DNA from: Kutzneria sp. CA-103260
GTDB lineage: Bacteria > Actinomycetota > Actinomycetes > Mycobacteriales > Pseudonocardiaceae
Assembly: GCF_018263855.1 (NCBI RefSeq)
Contig: NZ_CP073318.1
Coordinates: forward strand, 6,386,001-6,450,000
Direction of reading: 5' to 3'
Length of the DNA stretch: 64,000 bases
Part shown: positions 35,791-44,439 of the stretch, one piece after another
Position numbering within the stretch: position 1 is the first letter of the stretch
Layout of the letters: every line of letters starts with the position of its first letter
Made by a program: the position numbers and the translations under genes
The notes under the pieces: generated by a model
Seen by the model: only the letters and a program-made list of their open reading frames with translations
The model's database searches: none
What the model was told of the DNA's origin: nothing

Positions 35791-36429
35791 TCAGCTCTTC
35801 TCCAGCGCCTTGGCCAACAGCGTAGTCATGACTTCCTGTGCCGTCGCGACCACTTGGCGTCGCTGCCGGCTCGGCACCCGGTCGGCCATCTGCAGCAGTG
35901 ACCCGCCGGATTCCACCGCGGCGAGGAACGCCAGGCGGTAACCCGCGCCCTTGCGCACCTTGTACCGCGCGGCGAACAGCGCGCCGATCTTGTCGGCGAC
36001 CAGCCGGCGATGGTCGGACTCCGGATCCTCGAGGTGGTTGTCCATCACCTCGGCGAAGCGGACGCGCCCGAAGTCGGGGTCCTGCTTGCGCATCCGTTCG
36101 TGCACCGCGAGGACGCCGGCGACCGCCTGGCGCCAGTCGTCGGGCGCACCCTCGAAGTACTCCTCGACCTCCGTGAGGAACTTGTCGGTGCTGCGCAGCG
36201 CCAGCGCGCGCACCACCGACCGCTTGTCGGGGAAGTACTGGTAGAAGGACCCGATCGGAATGCCCGCCGACTCGGCGATGCGAGCCGTGGTGATCGAGTC
36301 GTAGTCCCGCTCGCCCAGCAGCGCCTGGCACGCGTCGAGGATCGCGGTCACGGTGGCCGCTCCCCTTGCCTGCACGGGCTGTCTGCGCATCAGCAGGGCA
36401 AGTCTGCTGTTGGTGTGATCGTCCTGCAC
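35791..36429 (-). CDS. TetR-family transcriptional regulator
   Basis: About 212 aa from GTG 36429; ATG 36390 is the alternative. N-terminal HTH: ILDACQALLGERDYDSITTA, then IAESAGIPIGSFYQYFPDKR, the canonical TetR recognition helix. C-terminal ligand domain with REVRFAEVMD-like helices (GRVRFAEVMDNHLEDPE). Same strand as and 21 bp upstream of the D-cysteine desulfhydrase-like gene, so it probably autoregulates this operon. Confidence 0.85.
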   Translation of the reverse strand: MQDDHTNSRLALLMRRQPVQARGAATVTAILDACQALLGERDYDSITTARIAESAGIPIGSFYQYFPDKRSVVRALALRSTDKFLTEVEEYFEGAPDDWRQAVAGVLAVHERMRKQDPDFGRVRFAEVMDNHLEDPESDHRRLVADKIGALFAARYKVRKGAGYRLAFLAAVESGGSLLQMADRVPSRQRRQVVATAQEVMTTLLAKALEKS

Positions 36430-36635
36430 CGGAACATGGTGCGGCCTCACGACCCGTTTCACGCACTGTTCGGGCCAAACACTCAGCGGACTGCCAGGAA
36501 AGTCGGGGCCGAATGGAAGCGTTTTCGCGCTGACCAGGGAAAACGTCATTAGGGCCCATATGAGGGGTCATCACCCGGGCGGCCGAGTAACGCTCACTCT
36601 GTGGCAAACGGTTTGCAACACGCCGTGATCACGGG

Positions 36636-36678
36636 CGTGCCCCGCCCGGCTGGGACCGGACGGGGCACGTCGTTTTTT
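36636..36678 (+). terminator. Plus-oriented intrinsic terminator with T-tract and no matching gene
   Basis: Hairpin 36636-36649 with 36656-36669 (CGTGCCCCGCCCGG, one G-T pair), followed on the plus strand by TCG and TTTTTT (36673-36678). Both flanking genes are on the minus strand, so a rightward transcript from about 36430-36630 is implied, unless it acts imperfectly for the S53 gene in reverse. Short palindromes (GCAAACGGTTTGC, CACGCCGTGATCACGGGCGTG) lie just upstream. Confidence 0.6.
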
Positions 36679-36704
36679 CCAGATGGCGACCAGAGCGCCG
36701 GGAC

Positions 36705-38297
36705 CTACTTGATGCCGGCGGCCAGGATCTTGGCGGCGTCCGGCGAGCCGATGCCGGTCACCAGGTCGAAGCCGGCGCCGGCCTTGTAGGCCCCGTTGCT
36801 GCCGCTGGTGATGTCGTGGAAGTTCGACGCGGCGATCGAGTACAGCTTGGTGTTGGCCGAGCCCAGGCCGGTCTTGCCCTGAGCGGCGGCGGACTGGTTG
36901 TAGACCGCGGCGACGCCGGCCCAGATCGGGGCCGCGCCGGAGGTGCCGTACACCGAGGTCCACTGTCCCTGGGTGTAGACGGAGATGCCCGTGGGTCCAC
37001 CCTGGGCGGAAACATCGGGCACCTGGCGCTTGCCGGTGCTGCCGACCTTCACGCCGCTCTGGAACGAGGGCAGCGCGAACACGGTGGAAGTGCCGCCGCC
37101 GGAGCCGTTCCACGCGGTCTCGCTCTTCCACGAAGTGGTCGTGGAAGTGGACAGGTTGGTCCCGCCGACGCCGGTCACGTACGGGTCGCTGGCCGGGTAG
37201 TCGACGCTGGTGCTGCCGTCGCCGTTGTCGTCGGAGCCGCTGTCGCCGGAGGCGGCGAAGAAGCTCTGACCCTGCGCGGCGCCCTGCTTGAACACGTTGT
37301 CCACGGCCTGGATGCCCGAGGTGGTGCGGCCCTTCTCGGACAGGCCCCAGCTGATCGAGGTCACCGAGATCTTGCTGGCCACGATGGCGTTGGCCAGGTC
37401 GACCTCGCCCTGGTCGGTGTTCGGGGCCTCGAACACGGTGATGTTGGCCTTCGGCGCGATCGCCTGCACGGCCTCGATGTCCAACTCCACCTCGACCTGG
37501 CCGTCGCCCAGCGCGCCGGAGCCGCCGGAGACCTTCTGCACCTTGGGCGTGGGCGAGCCGGTGTTGTAGTTGCTGTCGTACTTGGTGATGTTGGACTGCT
37601 GGAAGCCGTCGAACTCCCAGAGCGCCACCGTCTGGCCGGTGCCGTTGTTGGCCGACGACACGTCGTAGGCGCCCTTGAGCTGGGTCGGCGTGAAACCGCC
37701 GCCGGGGCCCGCGTGCGGCGCGACCGTACCGTGGTGGACGCGAATCTGTCGGTTGTTCAGACCAGCGACGTCGAGCACTACTCCGCTCAGCTCAGCGGGC
37801 AAGGTCGGCGCGGAAGCGTTGGCGTAGAAGGAGCGGCCGCCGGCCCGGTAGTTCTGCAGCGTGGTGCCGAAGGCCTTCTGGACCGCCGCCGCCGGGCCGC
37901 TGGCGTCCACGGTGAGGTGGTTGCCGCTCACGCTGTCCACCGACAGGCCCTGGCCGCGCAGGTAGTTGGTGACCCGGTCGACCTGGTCGGAGGTCGGGCC
38001 GAAGCGGGCGGTGAACTGCTCCGGGGTGAGGAAGTGGCCGTACTGGGCCGAATGCGGGTCGTTCACCGCGGCGATGGTGCGGTCCAGCTCGGCGCCGTTG
38101 CGCAGGTTCAGGCTGACCGCCACCGAAATCTTCTGGTCGGCCGCCACCGCGCCCAACTGCTGGGCCTGCGCCAGACCGGCCACCGCGTCCGCGGCCAGGG
38201 TCACCTTCGGCGCCGGCGCGGCCAGCGCGATCGGCGCCGCGACCGCGGCGATGGCGAGCGGGGCGACCAGCGCGCCGATGATCCTCACAGTTTTCAC
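36705..38297 (-). CDS. Secreted S53 (sedolisin/kumamolisin) peptidase
   Basis: 530 aa, GTG 38297 with GGGAGAG upstream. Signal peptide through ALAAPAPK. Residues about 45-190 are the pro-kumamolisin activation domain (HSAQYGHFLTPEQFTARFGP). Catalytic Glu/Asp in VEVELDIEAVQ, oxyanion Asp in ASGDSGSDDNG, nucleophile in VYGTSGAAPIWAG (the SGTSxxxP motif with Tyr-Gly in the first positions), Ca2+ site near GFDLVTGIGSPDA. An acid-active secreted endopeptidase. Separated from the LuxR regulator on the same strand by palindromic element 2. Confidence 0.92.
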   Translation of the reverse strand: MKTVRIIGALVAPLAIAAVAAPIALAAPAPKVTLAADAVAGLAQAQQLGAVAADQKISVAVSLNLRNGAELDRTIAAVNDPHSAQYGHFLTPEQFTARFGPTSDQVDRVTNYLRGQGLSVDSVSGNHLTVDASGPAAAVQKAFGTTLQNYRAGGRSFYANASAPTLPAELSGVVLDVAGLNNRQIRVHHGTVAPHAGPGGGFTPTQLKGAYDVSSANNGTGQTVALWEFDGFQQSNITKYDSNYNTGSPTPKVQKVSGGSGALGDGQVEVELDIEAVQAIAPKANITVFEAPNTDQGEVDLANAIVASKISVTSISWGLSEKGRTTSGIQAVDNVFKQGAAQGQSFFAASGDSGSDDNGDGSTSVDYPASDPYVTGVGGTNLSTSTTTSWKSETAWNGSGGGTSTVFALPSFQSGVKVGSTGKRQVPDVSAQGGPTGISVYTQGQWTSVYGTSGAAPIWAGVAAVYNQSAAAQGKTGLGSANTKLYSIAASNFHDITSGSNGAYKAGAGFDLVTGIGSPDAAKILAAGIK

Positions 38298-38443
38298 GTC
38301 TGCTCTCCCGGTGCAGGGAAGGATCGGTACGCACACAACGCTATTGACCGGACACCCAGTGTGAAACCGGGGAAACCCTTGTCTCGTCCCGCATGAGTGG
38401 GTCGATTACGTTTCCCGTGCGGAAACGCCGCCCCTCCGAATGC

Positions 38444-38504
38444 GCGAGTCCCGCTCTCAGGCAGCCATGAACTCGACAGATGGCTGCCCCAGAGCGGGAC
38501 TCGC
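38444..38504. repeat. Palindromic element 2 (GCGAGTCCCGCTCT family)
   Basis: Arms 38444-38468 and 38480-38504 form a 25-bp inverted repeat with two adjacent mismatches and an 11-nt loop. The right arm ends 3 bp from the stop codon (38508-38510, minus strand) of the LuxR gene. It probably terminates that transcript. Confidence 0.85.
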
Positions 38505-38507
38505 GGG

Positions 38508-41294
38508 TCAGACGGCTTGGCTGCGGAGGGGCTCCGGCTCGGGCTCGCGGGCCTGCGGCACCGGAACGTCCATGGCCCGCACCAATTCGGTGCGTGATCG
38601 GACGCCTACCTTGCGATAGATCCTCGACAGGGTGGCCTCGACCGTTTTGACGCTGATGAACAGCACCGCCGCCACCTCACGGTTGGTGGAGCCGGCACGA
38701 ACCAGCTCGGCAACTCGTTGCTCGGCAACGGTGAGCGCCACGGCGTGGTCGGCGCGGGCCTGCGCGCCGGCGCGGTCCAGCTCCTCGCGAATCCGTTCGG
38801 CCCAAGGAGTCGCGGCTATCGAGACGCAGATGTCGTAAGCCTCGGACAGCGCGGCCCGGGCGGCGGCCCGTCGTCGGCAGCGCCGTTCCACACCGGCCAG
38901 GACGATCAGGGTGCGGGCCCGGTCCAGGCCCGTCTGACGATCGGCGACGGCCCGCAGTCGCGCCACGCCGTCGTTGGGCAGACCCGAAGCCACCGCCAGC
39001 AACGCGGCGGCGCGGTCCAGGTTCGCGGCCACCGCGTCGCGCGCCAGGTCAAGGGCCTGCTTGGAAGTGTGGTCGATCAGCTCACGGGCGTCGTCCAACG
39101 CCCCGGTCGCCACCAACGCCTCGGCGAGGTCGGCGTGCCAGCGGACCACCGCCGGATCACGGATGTCCATCCGCCGGCCGATCTCGCCGACCCGGCACAG
39201 GGTCTCCACCGCGGCCGGCGCGTCGCCGGTGGTCAGCTGGATCTGGCCCAGCACAGCCAAGTTCCGCATCAGGTACAGCTGATCGCCGTCGGCCGCCGAC
39301 TCTCGTGCCCCGCGCTCGGCGAACTCGGTCGCCGCGGCCACGCTACCGCCGTTGGCCTCGGCCACCGCGGCCGCGAACAGCGCGGGCGGGCAGCTGACGC
39401 CGGCCTCGGAGAACAACCGCATCGCCCGCCGCGCGGTGTCCACGGCCCGCCGGCACTGCCCGGCCCGGGACTGCACCTCGGCCAGCGTCACCATGATCGC
39501 GACGGAGTCCTCGACGGCCGCGGTCTCCTCCACCTTGCGCAGCAACGACAGCAGCCGCCGCTCGGCCCGGGCCAGGTCTTCGTCGTGCAGCTCCATCACG
39601 GCCTGCTGCCGCTCCAGCTCCCACGACTCGGCGACCGGATGCCGTTCGACGATCTCGAGCGCGGTGGCCACGGTCGCGCGGGCGGCCGGATCCCCGCACA
39701 GGGACTGGAGATGGGCCAGCCGGGTCAGCGCCTGCACGGCGGTCGCCGGGTCACCGGCCACTGTGGCCAGTTCGGCCGAGCGGCCGGCCTGTCTGGCCGC
39801 CTCCACGGTGTCGCCGCCGAGCAACGCCCGGCCGGCCAGCCACATCCGCAGCGGCGCCTCCAGTCCGGGATCGCCGGCCGCGTCGGCCAGCCCGTCGTCG
39901 ATCAGCGGGCCGAGATCGTGCAGCGCCTGCCCGGCGTTGCGCAGCAACAAAAGCCGGGCCCGCACCCGCAGCCGGGGACCACGCGCGTCGGCCAGCACCG
40001 ATTCGGCCGCGGTCCGGGCCTCGGCCCGCAGCCCGGCGTCGCAGGCGTGCTCGGCCGCGACCAGCCGCCGCTCGGCCCGGATCTGCTGGCTGTCCCACGG
40101 AGTTCGGTCGGCGGCCATCGCCGACAGCTCGGCCGCGGTCACCGGCGCGCCCCGCCGCCGGGCCGAGGCGGCCGCCGCCATCAGCGTCGCGGCCACCGAC
40201 TCGTCCTCGTGCGGCTTGGCCAGCGCCAGGTGCCGGGCCCGCTCCACCGGCTCGGTCACCACGTCGGCCAGCCGGGCGTGGGCTTCGATGCGGCGGTGCG
40301 AGGGCGCCTCGGCGTAGATCGCCGCTCGGATGAGCGGATGTCTGAACCGCACAATGCCGTCGTCGTCGGCGACGGCCAGATCGCAGCGCTCGGCCGCGAC
40401 CAGGTCGGCGACGGCGTCGGGATGTCCCGCGGCCCGCAACAGGGTCAGGCTCGGCCGGGTCGCGGCGCTGGCCAGCAACAGCGTGGCCTGCGCGCGTTCG
40501 CTCAACTCCCCCAACCGGTCCAGCAGCAGGGCCCGCAGCCGCCGCGGCACCGGCAGCGGCCGGCCCGGGCTGTCCGGCACGCCCGAGCGCAGCACCGCGC
40601 GGCCCAGTTCCAAGGCGTAGAACGGATTTCCGTCGGCCAGCTCGTGGATCTGCAGCACGGCGCCGTGCGGCAGCAGAACTCCGTTGTCCCGCAGCAACAA
40701 CCGGGCCACCTCGCGCGGGGTCAGCGGCGGCACCGGCAGCTCGGCCACGTCCGGCGGGCACAGGCTCCGGTGCAGCGGCTGCTCCCCGTCCGGCACCCGC
40801 TCCGCGGCCAGCACCCGCAGCCGGTCGCCGGCCAGCCGGCGGGCGGCGAAGGCCAGCACCTCGGCGCTGGGCCGGTCCACCCACTGCAGGTCGTCGATGA
40901 CCAACGTGACCGGGCCTCGCTCGGCCAGCAGTTGCAGCACCTGCAACACGGCCAGCCGCACCCCGAGCCGGCTCTGGTCGGAGCTCGGATGCTCGCCGCG
41001 CAGCAGCGCCGCGTCCAGTGCGGTGCGCAGCGGCGCCGGCAGCGTCGCGAGCAGCTCGTCGGAGACGTCGGCCAGCAGGTCGATCAGGCAGACGAAGGGC
41101 AGCCTGCGGTCCGACTCGGCGGGCGCGCAGCGCAGCACCGAGTCGCCGCCGACGGCCAGTTCGCCGGCGAGCGCGCCCAGCAGCGTCGACTTGCCGATGC
41201 CGGCCGGGCCGCAGAACAGCACGCTGCCGCCCACCAGGTGTTCCCGTGCCGAGTGCAGGAGCTCGGCACGTCCAACCGGGCCTGATTCATTCAT
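38508..41294 (-). CDS. LAL-type LuxR-family regulator with AAA ATPase domain
   Basis: 928 aa from ATG 41294. N-terminal P-loop LFCGPAGIGKSTLL (about residue 25), Walker B LVIDDLQWVD (about 130), a long helical TPR-like middle (420-850), C-terminal LuxR HTH: VAELVRAGSTNREVAAVLFI then SVKTVEATLSRIYRKVG (about 865-905). Large ATP-binding LuxR (LAL) proteins are activators of secondary metabolism and catabolic genes in actinomycetes. The target is not evident; the adjacent S53 peptidase gene is downstream on the same strand. Confidence 0.9.
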   Translation of the reverse strand: MNESGPVGRAELLHSAREHLVGGSVLFCGPAGIGKSTLLGALAGELAVGGDSVLRCAPAESDRRLPFVCLIDLLADVSDELLATLPAPLRTALDAALLRGEHPSSDQSRLGVRLAVLQVLQLLAERGPVTLVIDDLQWVDRPSAEVLAFAARRLAGDRLRVLAAERVPDGEQPLHRSLCPPDVAELPVPPLTPREVARLLLRDNGVLLPHGAVLQIHELADGNPFYALELGRAVLRSGVPDSPGRPLPVPRRLRALLLDRLGELSERAQATLLLASAATRPSLTLLRAAGHPDAVADLVAAERCDLAVADDDGIVRFRHPLIRAAIYAEAPSHRRIEAHARLADVVTEPVERARHLALAKPHEDESVAATLMAAAASARRRGAPVTAAELSAMAADRTPWDSQQIRAERRLVAAEHACDAGLRAEARTAAESVLADARGPRLRVRARLLLLRNAGQALHDLGPLIDDGLADAAGDPGLEAPLRMWLAGRALLGGDTVEAARQAGRSAELATVAGDPATAVQALTRLAHLQSLCGDPAARATVATALEIVERHPVAESWELERQQAVMELHDEDLARAERRLLSLLRKVEETAAVEDSVAIMVTLAEVQSRAGQCRRAVDTARRAMRLFSEAGVSCPPALFAAAVAEANGGSVAAATEFAERGARESAADGDQLYLMRNLAVLGQIQLTTGDAPAAVETLCRVGEIGRRMDIRDPAVVRWHADLAEALVATGALDDARELIDHTSKQALDLARDAVAANLDRAAALLAVASGLPNDGVARLRAVADRQTGLDRARTLIVLAGVERRCRRRAAARAALSEAYDICVSIAATPWAERIREELDRAGAQARADHAVALTVAEQRVAELVRAGSTNREVAAVLFISVKTVEATLSRIYRKVGVRSRTELVRAMDVPVPQAREPEPEPLRSQAV

Positions 41295-41518
41295 GATGTG
41301 GTACCTCAACCGCAGGGCAGAGTTGGTACTCCACCATTCTCTTCGGCCACACACCGGTATTCCAACCGCGTATTCGTGTGAGCCGCTAGGCAGTACGGCC
41401 TACGACTTTCGTCGGTAGTCCACCAATTCGGGCGCGCCCCGGACCAGCGGGGACGATCACCGACAGCGGTGCAACGCATCCGTAACAACGGAGTCGCACA
41501 ACCGGTTCGCCGCAGCCG

Positions 41519-42190
41519 TCATGGCTCAACAACACCGTGCTGGTCGCCATTTGTCAACGCGGTCCCAGCCGGTGGTGCGGCCTCGATTTCGCGGGCCCTC
41601 GGCGGCCGGGTCACGTACGGGCGGCACAGCCTGACCACAACAAGTCCGGGGGCCAGTAGCGGGACAACCGCCGAAAGGGTGGCCGCCGTGACCCCGGCGT
41701 GCAGCACGTCCCGCGGCATCAACACCACGCGGCGCAACACGAACGCCCGCCGCCCCGGCAGCGACACCACGAACAGCAGGGCGATGAACGCGGCCAGGCT
41801 GAGCAACGCCCGGTCCACCGCGCCGGCGTAGCCGATGCCCTCGGCCGCGACCATCACCGCCAGCCAGCCCAGCAACGCCGGCAACTGGTTGCGTTCGGTC
41901 GTCGACGCCCACAGCAGGCCGCCGGCCACCGCCAGCAGACCCAGCAGCGGCCGCCGATGCTCGGCCCGCAGCCAGTCCGTGACCACGTCCAGCCAACCGG
42001 TCGGCACATCGGCCCAGCCGAGGCCGCCGCGCAGCACGTCCAGCGGCGAGCTGGCGTGCGCGGCGAGCTGGCCGAAGATCCAGCACAGGGTCCACAGCGA
42101 GACGAGGGCGGCCACCCACAGCTGCCAGCGTGGGCGGCGCACCGCCACCTGCCACAGCCGGGCCAGTTCCCGCCGCCTGCCACCCTGCAT
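41519..42190 (-). CDS. Small integral membrane protein, unknown function
   Basis: 223 aa from ATG 42190 (GGGGG 7 nt upstream). Basic N-terminus, then five predicted membrane segments (about 20-40, 75-95, 100-115, 130-150, 165-190), with a short cytosolic tail. A periplasmic stretch between TM1 and TM2 (SSPLDVLRGGLGWADVPTGW) is Gly/Trp rich. No family recognised. Divergent from the candidate RNA and membrane protein on the right; 224 bp from the LuxR start. Confidence 0.6.
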   Translation of the reverse strand: MQGGRRRELARLWQVAVRRPRWQLWVAALVSLWTLCWIFGQLAAHASSPLDVLRGGLGWADVPTGWLDVVTDWLRAEHRRPLLGLLAVAGGLLWASTTERNQLPALLGWLAVMVAAEGIGYAGAVDRALLSLAAFIALLFVVSLPGRRAFVLRRVVLMPRDVLHAGVTAATLSAVVPLLAPGLVVVRLCRPYVTRPPRAREIEAAPPAGTALTNGDQHGVVEP

Positions 42191-42330
42191 GCGTTCGCCC
42201 CCGTGGTGTCGGTTTCCTGTCGATCGTGGCCGGAAACCCGGGCCAGCAGCCGGGATTGCGGCGGCCGAGGGCGTGTCGGCCACAGTGCGTGATCATCCTC
42301 ACGCAGGCCTTTGCACCTGCCGAGGGATGC

Positions 42331-42357
42331 GGGAACAAGACGGCAACCCGTACCGTT
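42331..42357 (+). promoter_or_regulatory. ECF-like promoter (GGGAAC-17-CGTT)
   Basis: GGGAAC at 42331-42336 and CGTT at 42354-42357, spacing 17, resembling SigR/SigE-class ECF promoters of actinomycetes. Predicted start of transcription is about 42363, which is where the long closing helix of the downstream structured region begins. Confidence 0.45.
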
Positions 42358-42362
42358 GTAGG

Positions 42363-42518
42363 AAGCGGTTGGCCAGTACGTGTCCCCCGGGCCGCATCTG
42401 AAACAACCGGTACGGAATACCGTTCGGCTGGAGCCGTACTGCGTTACTCGCCGAGAGGCGACCTACTGGTCGGCCGCTAACCCGACGGGCGGGGTGCTCA
42501 CCGAGCACCCCGCCCGTT
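42363..42518 (+). ncRNA. Candidate structured RNA with intrinsic terminator
   Basis: AGCGGTTGGCCAGTA near 42364-42378 can pair over 15 bp (three G-U) with TACTGGTCGGCCGCT near 42464-42478. Inside lie a GTACGG/CCGTAC helix with smaller hairpins, and TCGCC-GAGA-GGCGA, a 5-bp stem with a GNRA-type tetraloop. It ends in a perfect 14-bp terminator (42486-42499 with 42503-42516) and TTTT. It is about 156 nt, with its own promoter-like sequence upstream. The next gene begins 10 nt after the terminator, so it could be a free small RNA or a cis-acting attenuator. No known riboswitch class fits. The whole gap 42191-42530 holds nothing else I can name. Confidence 0.5.
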
Positions 42519-42530
42519 TTGGCGTTCACC

Positions 42531-43211
42531 ATGTCTTCCGTGACACAAGCCGAGATGCCCGCCTGGCGGCGGGAGACGCAGACCGAGCAGCGCTGGGCGG
42601 TCGGCGGCGCGATCCTCGTCGCCCTGTGCCTCCAGCTGCCGCTGCCGCAGACGATCACCTTCCTGCCGCTGTGGCTGCTGCCCGCGCTCACCCTGGCGCT
42701 GTTGGTCGCGCTGGTCATCGCCAATCCCGGGCGGATCAGCAAGCACAGCGGCATCGAGCGGCGGGCCGGCCTGGTGGTGGCGTTCCTGGTCAGCGCGGCC
42801 AACGCGGTCAACGGCGTGCAGCTGATCCGGCACATCCTGGACGGCGTCATCGGCGACAACGCGGTGGTGCTGCTGGCCACCGGGGCCGACATCTACGTCA
42901 CCAACATCATCGTGTTCGCGCTCTGGTACTGGGAGTTCGACCGCGGCGGGCCGGCCATGCGGGCCCGCGGCGAGCGCGAGTACCCGGACTTCCTGTTCCC
43001 CCAGATGTCCAGCCCCGAGCTGGCCCCGAAGGACTGGGAGCCGTGGTACCTGGACTACCTGTACCTGTCGTTCACCAACGCCACCGCGTTCAGCCCGACC
43101 GACGTGCTGCCGATGCGCCCGTGGGCCAAGCTGGCGATGATGGCCCAGTCGATGGTCTCGCTGGTGATCGTGGTGCTGGTGGTGGCCCGCGCGGTGAACG
43201 TGCTGCACTGA
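42531..43211 (+). CDS. Integral membrane protein with degenerate pore-like C-terminus
   Basis: 226 aa from ATG 42531; a TTG four codons earlier is possible. No Shine-Dalgarno is visible, and the start is 10 nt after an intrinsic terminator. About six membrane segments (22-40, 42-60, 80-100, 118-140, 170-190, 200-224). The last two flank YLSFTNATAFSPTDVLPMRP, which has the layout of a two-TM potassium-channel pore but with the TVGYGD filter missing. Similar proteins are seen in actinomycetes; no function known to me. A terminator follows. Confidence 0.6.
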   Translation: MSSVTQAEMPAWRRETQTEQRWAVGGAILVALCLQLPLPQTITFLPLWLLPALTLALLVALVIANPGRISKHSGIERRAGLVVAFLVSAANAVNGVQLIRHILDGVIGDNAVVLLATGADIYVTNIIVFALWYWEFDRGGPAMRARGEREYPDFLFPQMSSPELAPKDWEPWYLDYLYLSFTNATAFSPTDVLPMRPWAKLAMMAQSMVSLVIVVLVVARAVNVLH

Positions 43212-43240
43212 GGGAATCCCACCCAGTCCCGGAAAAGCAC

Positions 43241-43267
43241 GGAGCCCCCGTCAAGGACGGGGGCTCC
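43241..43267 (+). terminator. Intrinsic terminator of the membrane protein gene
   Basis: Perfect 12-bp stem GGAGCCCCCGTC (43241-43252) with 43256-43267, loop AAG, followed by GGTTTCCC; 30 nt after the stop. Confidence 0.8.
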
Positions 43268-43575
43268 GGTTTCCCGTCACCAGGGGGGAGGGGTGACGGG
43301 AGGTCTGTGTTGTTCGAACTAGGACCAGCCTAGGGCATCCGACGCAGAGAGCAACCCCCGGGCCCCGGAATCCTGGCGATCGACCACCAAAAAGCTACCC
43401 GAGGGGCGACTTGACTGCACACAAGTGCTCCGAAAACGTTTACAACGCCACCCCTTGCGCGCGTTTGTGAACACCCCGTTCGGCGTTAGCCATCTGTGAT
43501 CAACACCACAGTCGACCTCCAGTCCGCGCCACATCGTGGGCAACACCCAACATGGGCGATTCGTAGAATGGAGAC
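43268..43575. other. Intergenic region upstream of MarR gene
   Basis: 308 bp. Contains an AT-richer patch (CCGAAAACGTTTACAACG, about 43430-43450) and TGTGATCAACACCACAG (about 43495-43511), a partial palindrome that could be an autoregulatory MarR site. No firm promoter could be assigned. Confidence 0.3.
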
Positions 43576-44028
43576 ATGAGCGCCCCGGACCGGACCACCT
43601 CGCTGGAACTGCCGGAGCGGATGCTGCGCATACCCAGCTTCCTGTTCGTGCACCTGGCCAAGCAGTGGCGCCGGCTCGGCGCCCAGTTCGACCACGACCT
43701 GCGCGGGCAGCACCTGATGATCCTGGCCTCGCTGGAGGACCACGGCGCCTCCTCACAGAAGGAGATCAGCGAGCGGTTGGGCATCGACGCCAGCGACCTG
43801 GTGGCGCTGCTCGACGATCTGGAGAAGGCCGGGCTGGCCAACCGGAAGCGGGACGAGCGGGACCGCCGGCGCTACGCCGTGATGCCCACGCCCGCCGGAG
43901 CCAAGACGCTGCGACAGCGACTGGTCGACGTGGAGCGACTGAACGAGGAGATGCTCGCGCCGCTGTCCCCGCAGGAGCGCGACGAGCTGCACCGGCTGCT
44001 GCTCAAGCTGTTCGAGAACCACCGCTGA
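43576..44028 (+). CDS. MarR-family transcriptional regulator
   Basis: 150 aa. Winged-helix core: QHLMILASLEDHGASSQKEI, ISERLGIDASDLVALLDDLE (recognition helix), then the wing KRDERDRRRYAVMPTPAGA. N- and C-terminal helices form the dimer interface. ATG start with GGAG just upstream. No adjacent gene in the same orientation within 400 bp, so the regulon is not evident; a hairpin pair follows the gene. Confidence 0.88.
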   Translation: MSAPDRTTSLELPERMLRIPSFLFVHLAKQWRRLGAQFDHDLRGQHLMILASLEDHGASSQKEISERLGIDASDLVALLDDLEKAGLANRKRDERDRRRYAVMPTPAGAKTLRQRLVDVERLNEEMLAPLSPQERDELHRLLLKLFENHR

Positions 44029-44101
44029 CCTTCCGAACACGGAAAGGCCCGGGCCACTGAGAGGTTCGGGCCACCGACATGTTCCGGGCCCGAATACAGG
44101 T

Positions 44102-44138
44102 GTGGGCTGGCGCGGTCCCTGCCACCGCGCCAGCCCAC
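44102..44138 (+). terminator. 15-bp hairpin downstream of the MarR gene
   Basis: GTGGGCTGGCGCGGT (44102-44116) pairs perfectly with 44124-44138; loop CCCTGCC. A related imperfect hairpin with the same loop core (GTGGTCCCTGCCACCAC) follows at about 44156-44172. The remaining 44173-44439 is the sigma-factor promoter region, with an AT-rich stretch (about 44385-44420) and no assignable boxes. Confidence 0.6.
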
Positions 44139-44439
44139 CGGTCAGGTGTCCGGCGTGGTCCCTGCCACCACATCGGCACCTGGTCTGCGGAACTTGTCGT
44201 TCCACGAGGTCTACGTGCGGCGAACGCCCTAGCTCACCAAGCTTCACTCGAACGGCTGAGCAAGCGGCCGGAACGACCAGTCGTCACGTGACGTAGATAA
44301 CGGCAAACCGGCCGTGACAGCAAACGTTGTTACACCGTAGACACAAACGGGGCACACGGTGCCGTGTGTCGCAGGAGATTTTTTCGCGAAGCTAAGTGAA
44401 TTCGCAACTTCTTCCTGTTGTGCCTACGAGAGGACGGCA

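Noticed and set aside
38718-41285. 855-codon open frame antisense to the LuxR/LAL gene
   Set aside because: Gln/Arg/Gly/His-rich composition and no domain; the opposite strand has clear P-loop and HTH motifs.
42331-42347. Guanidine-III riboswitch, because of ACAAGACGGC
   Set aside because: Only the 3' segment resembles the consensus; the upstream pseudoknot partner is absent, and the gene downstream is not a typical target.
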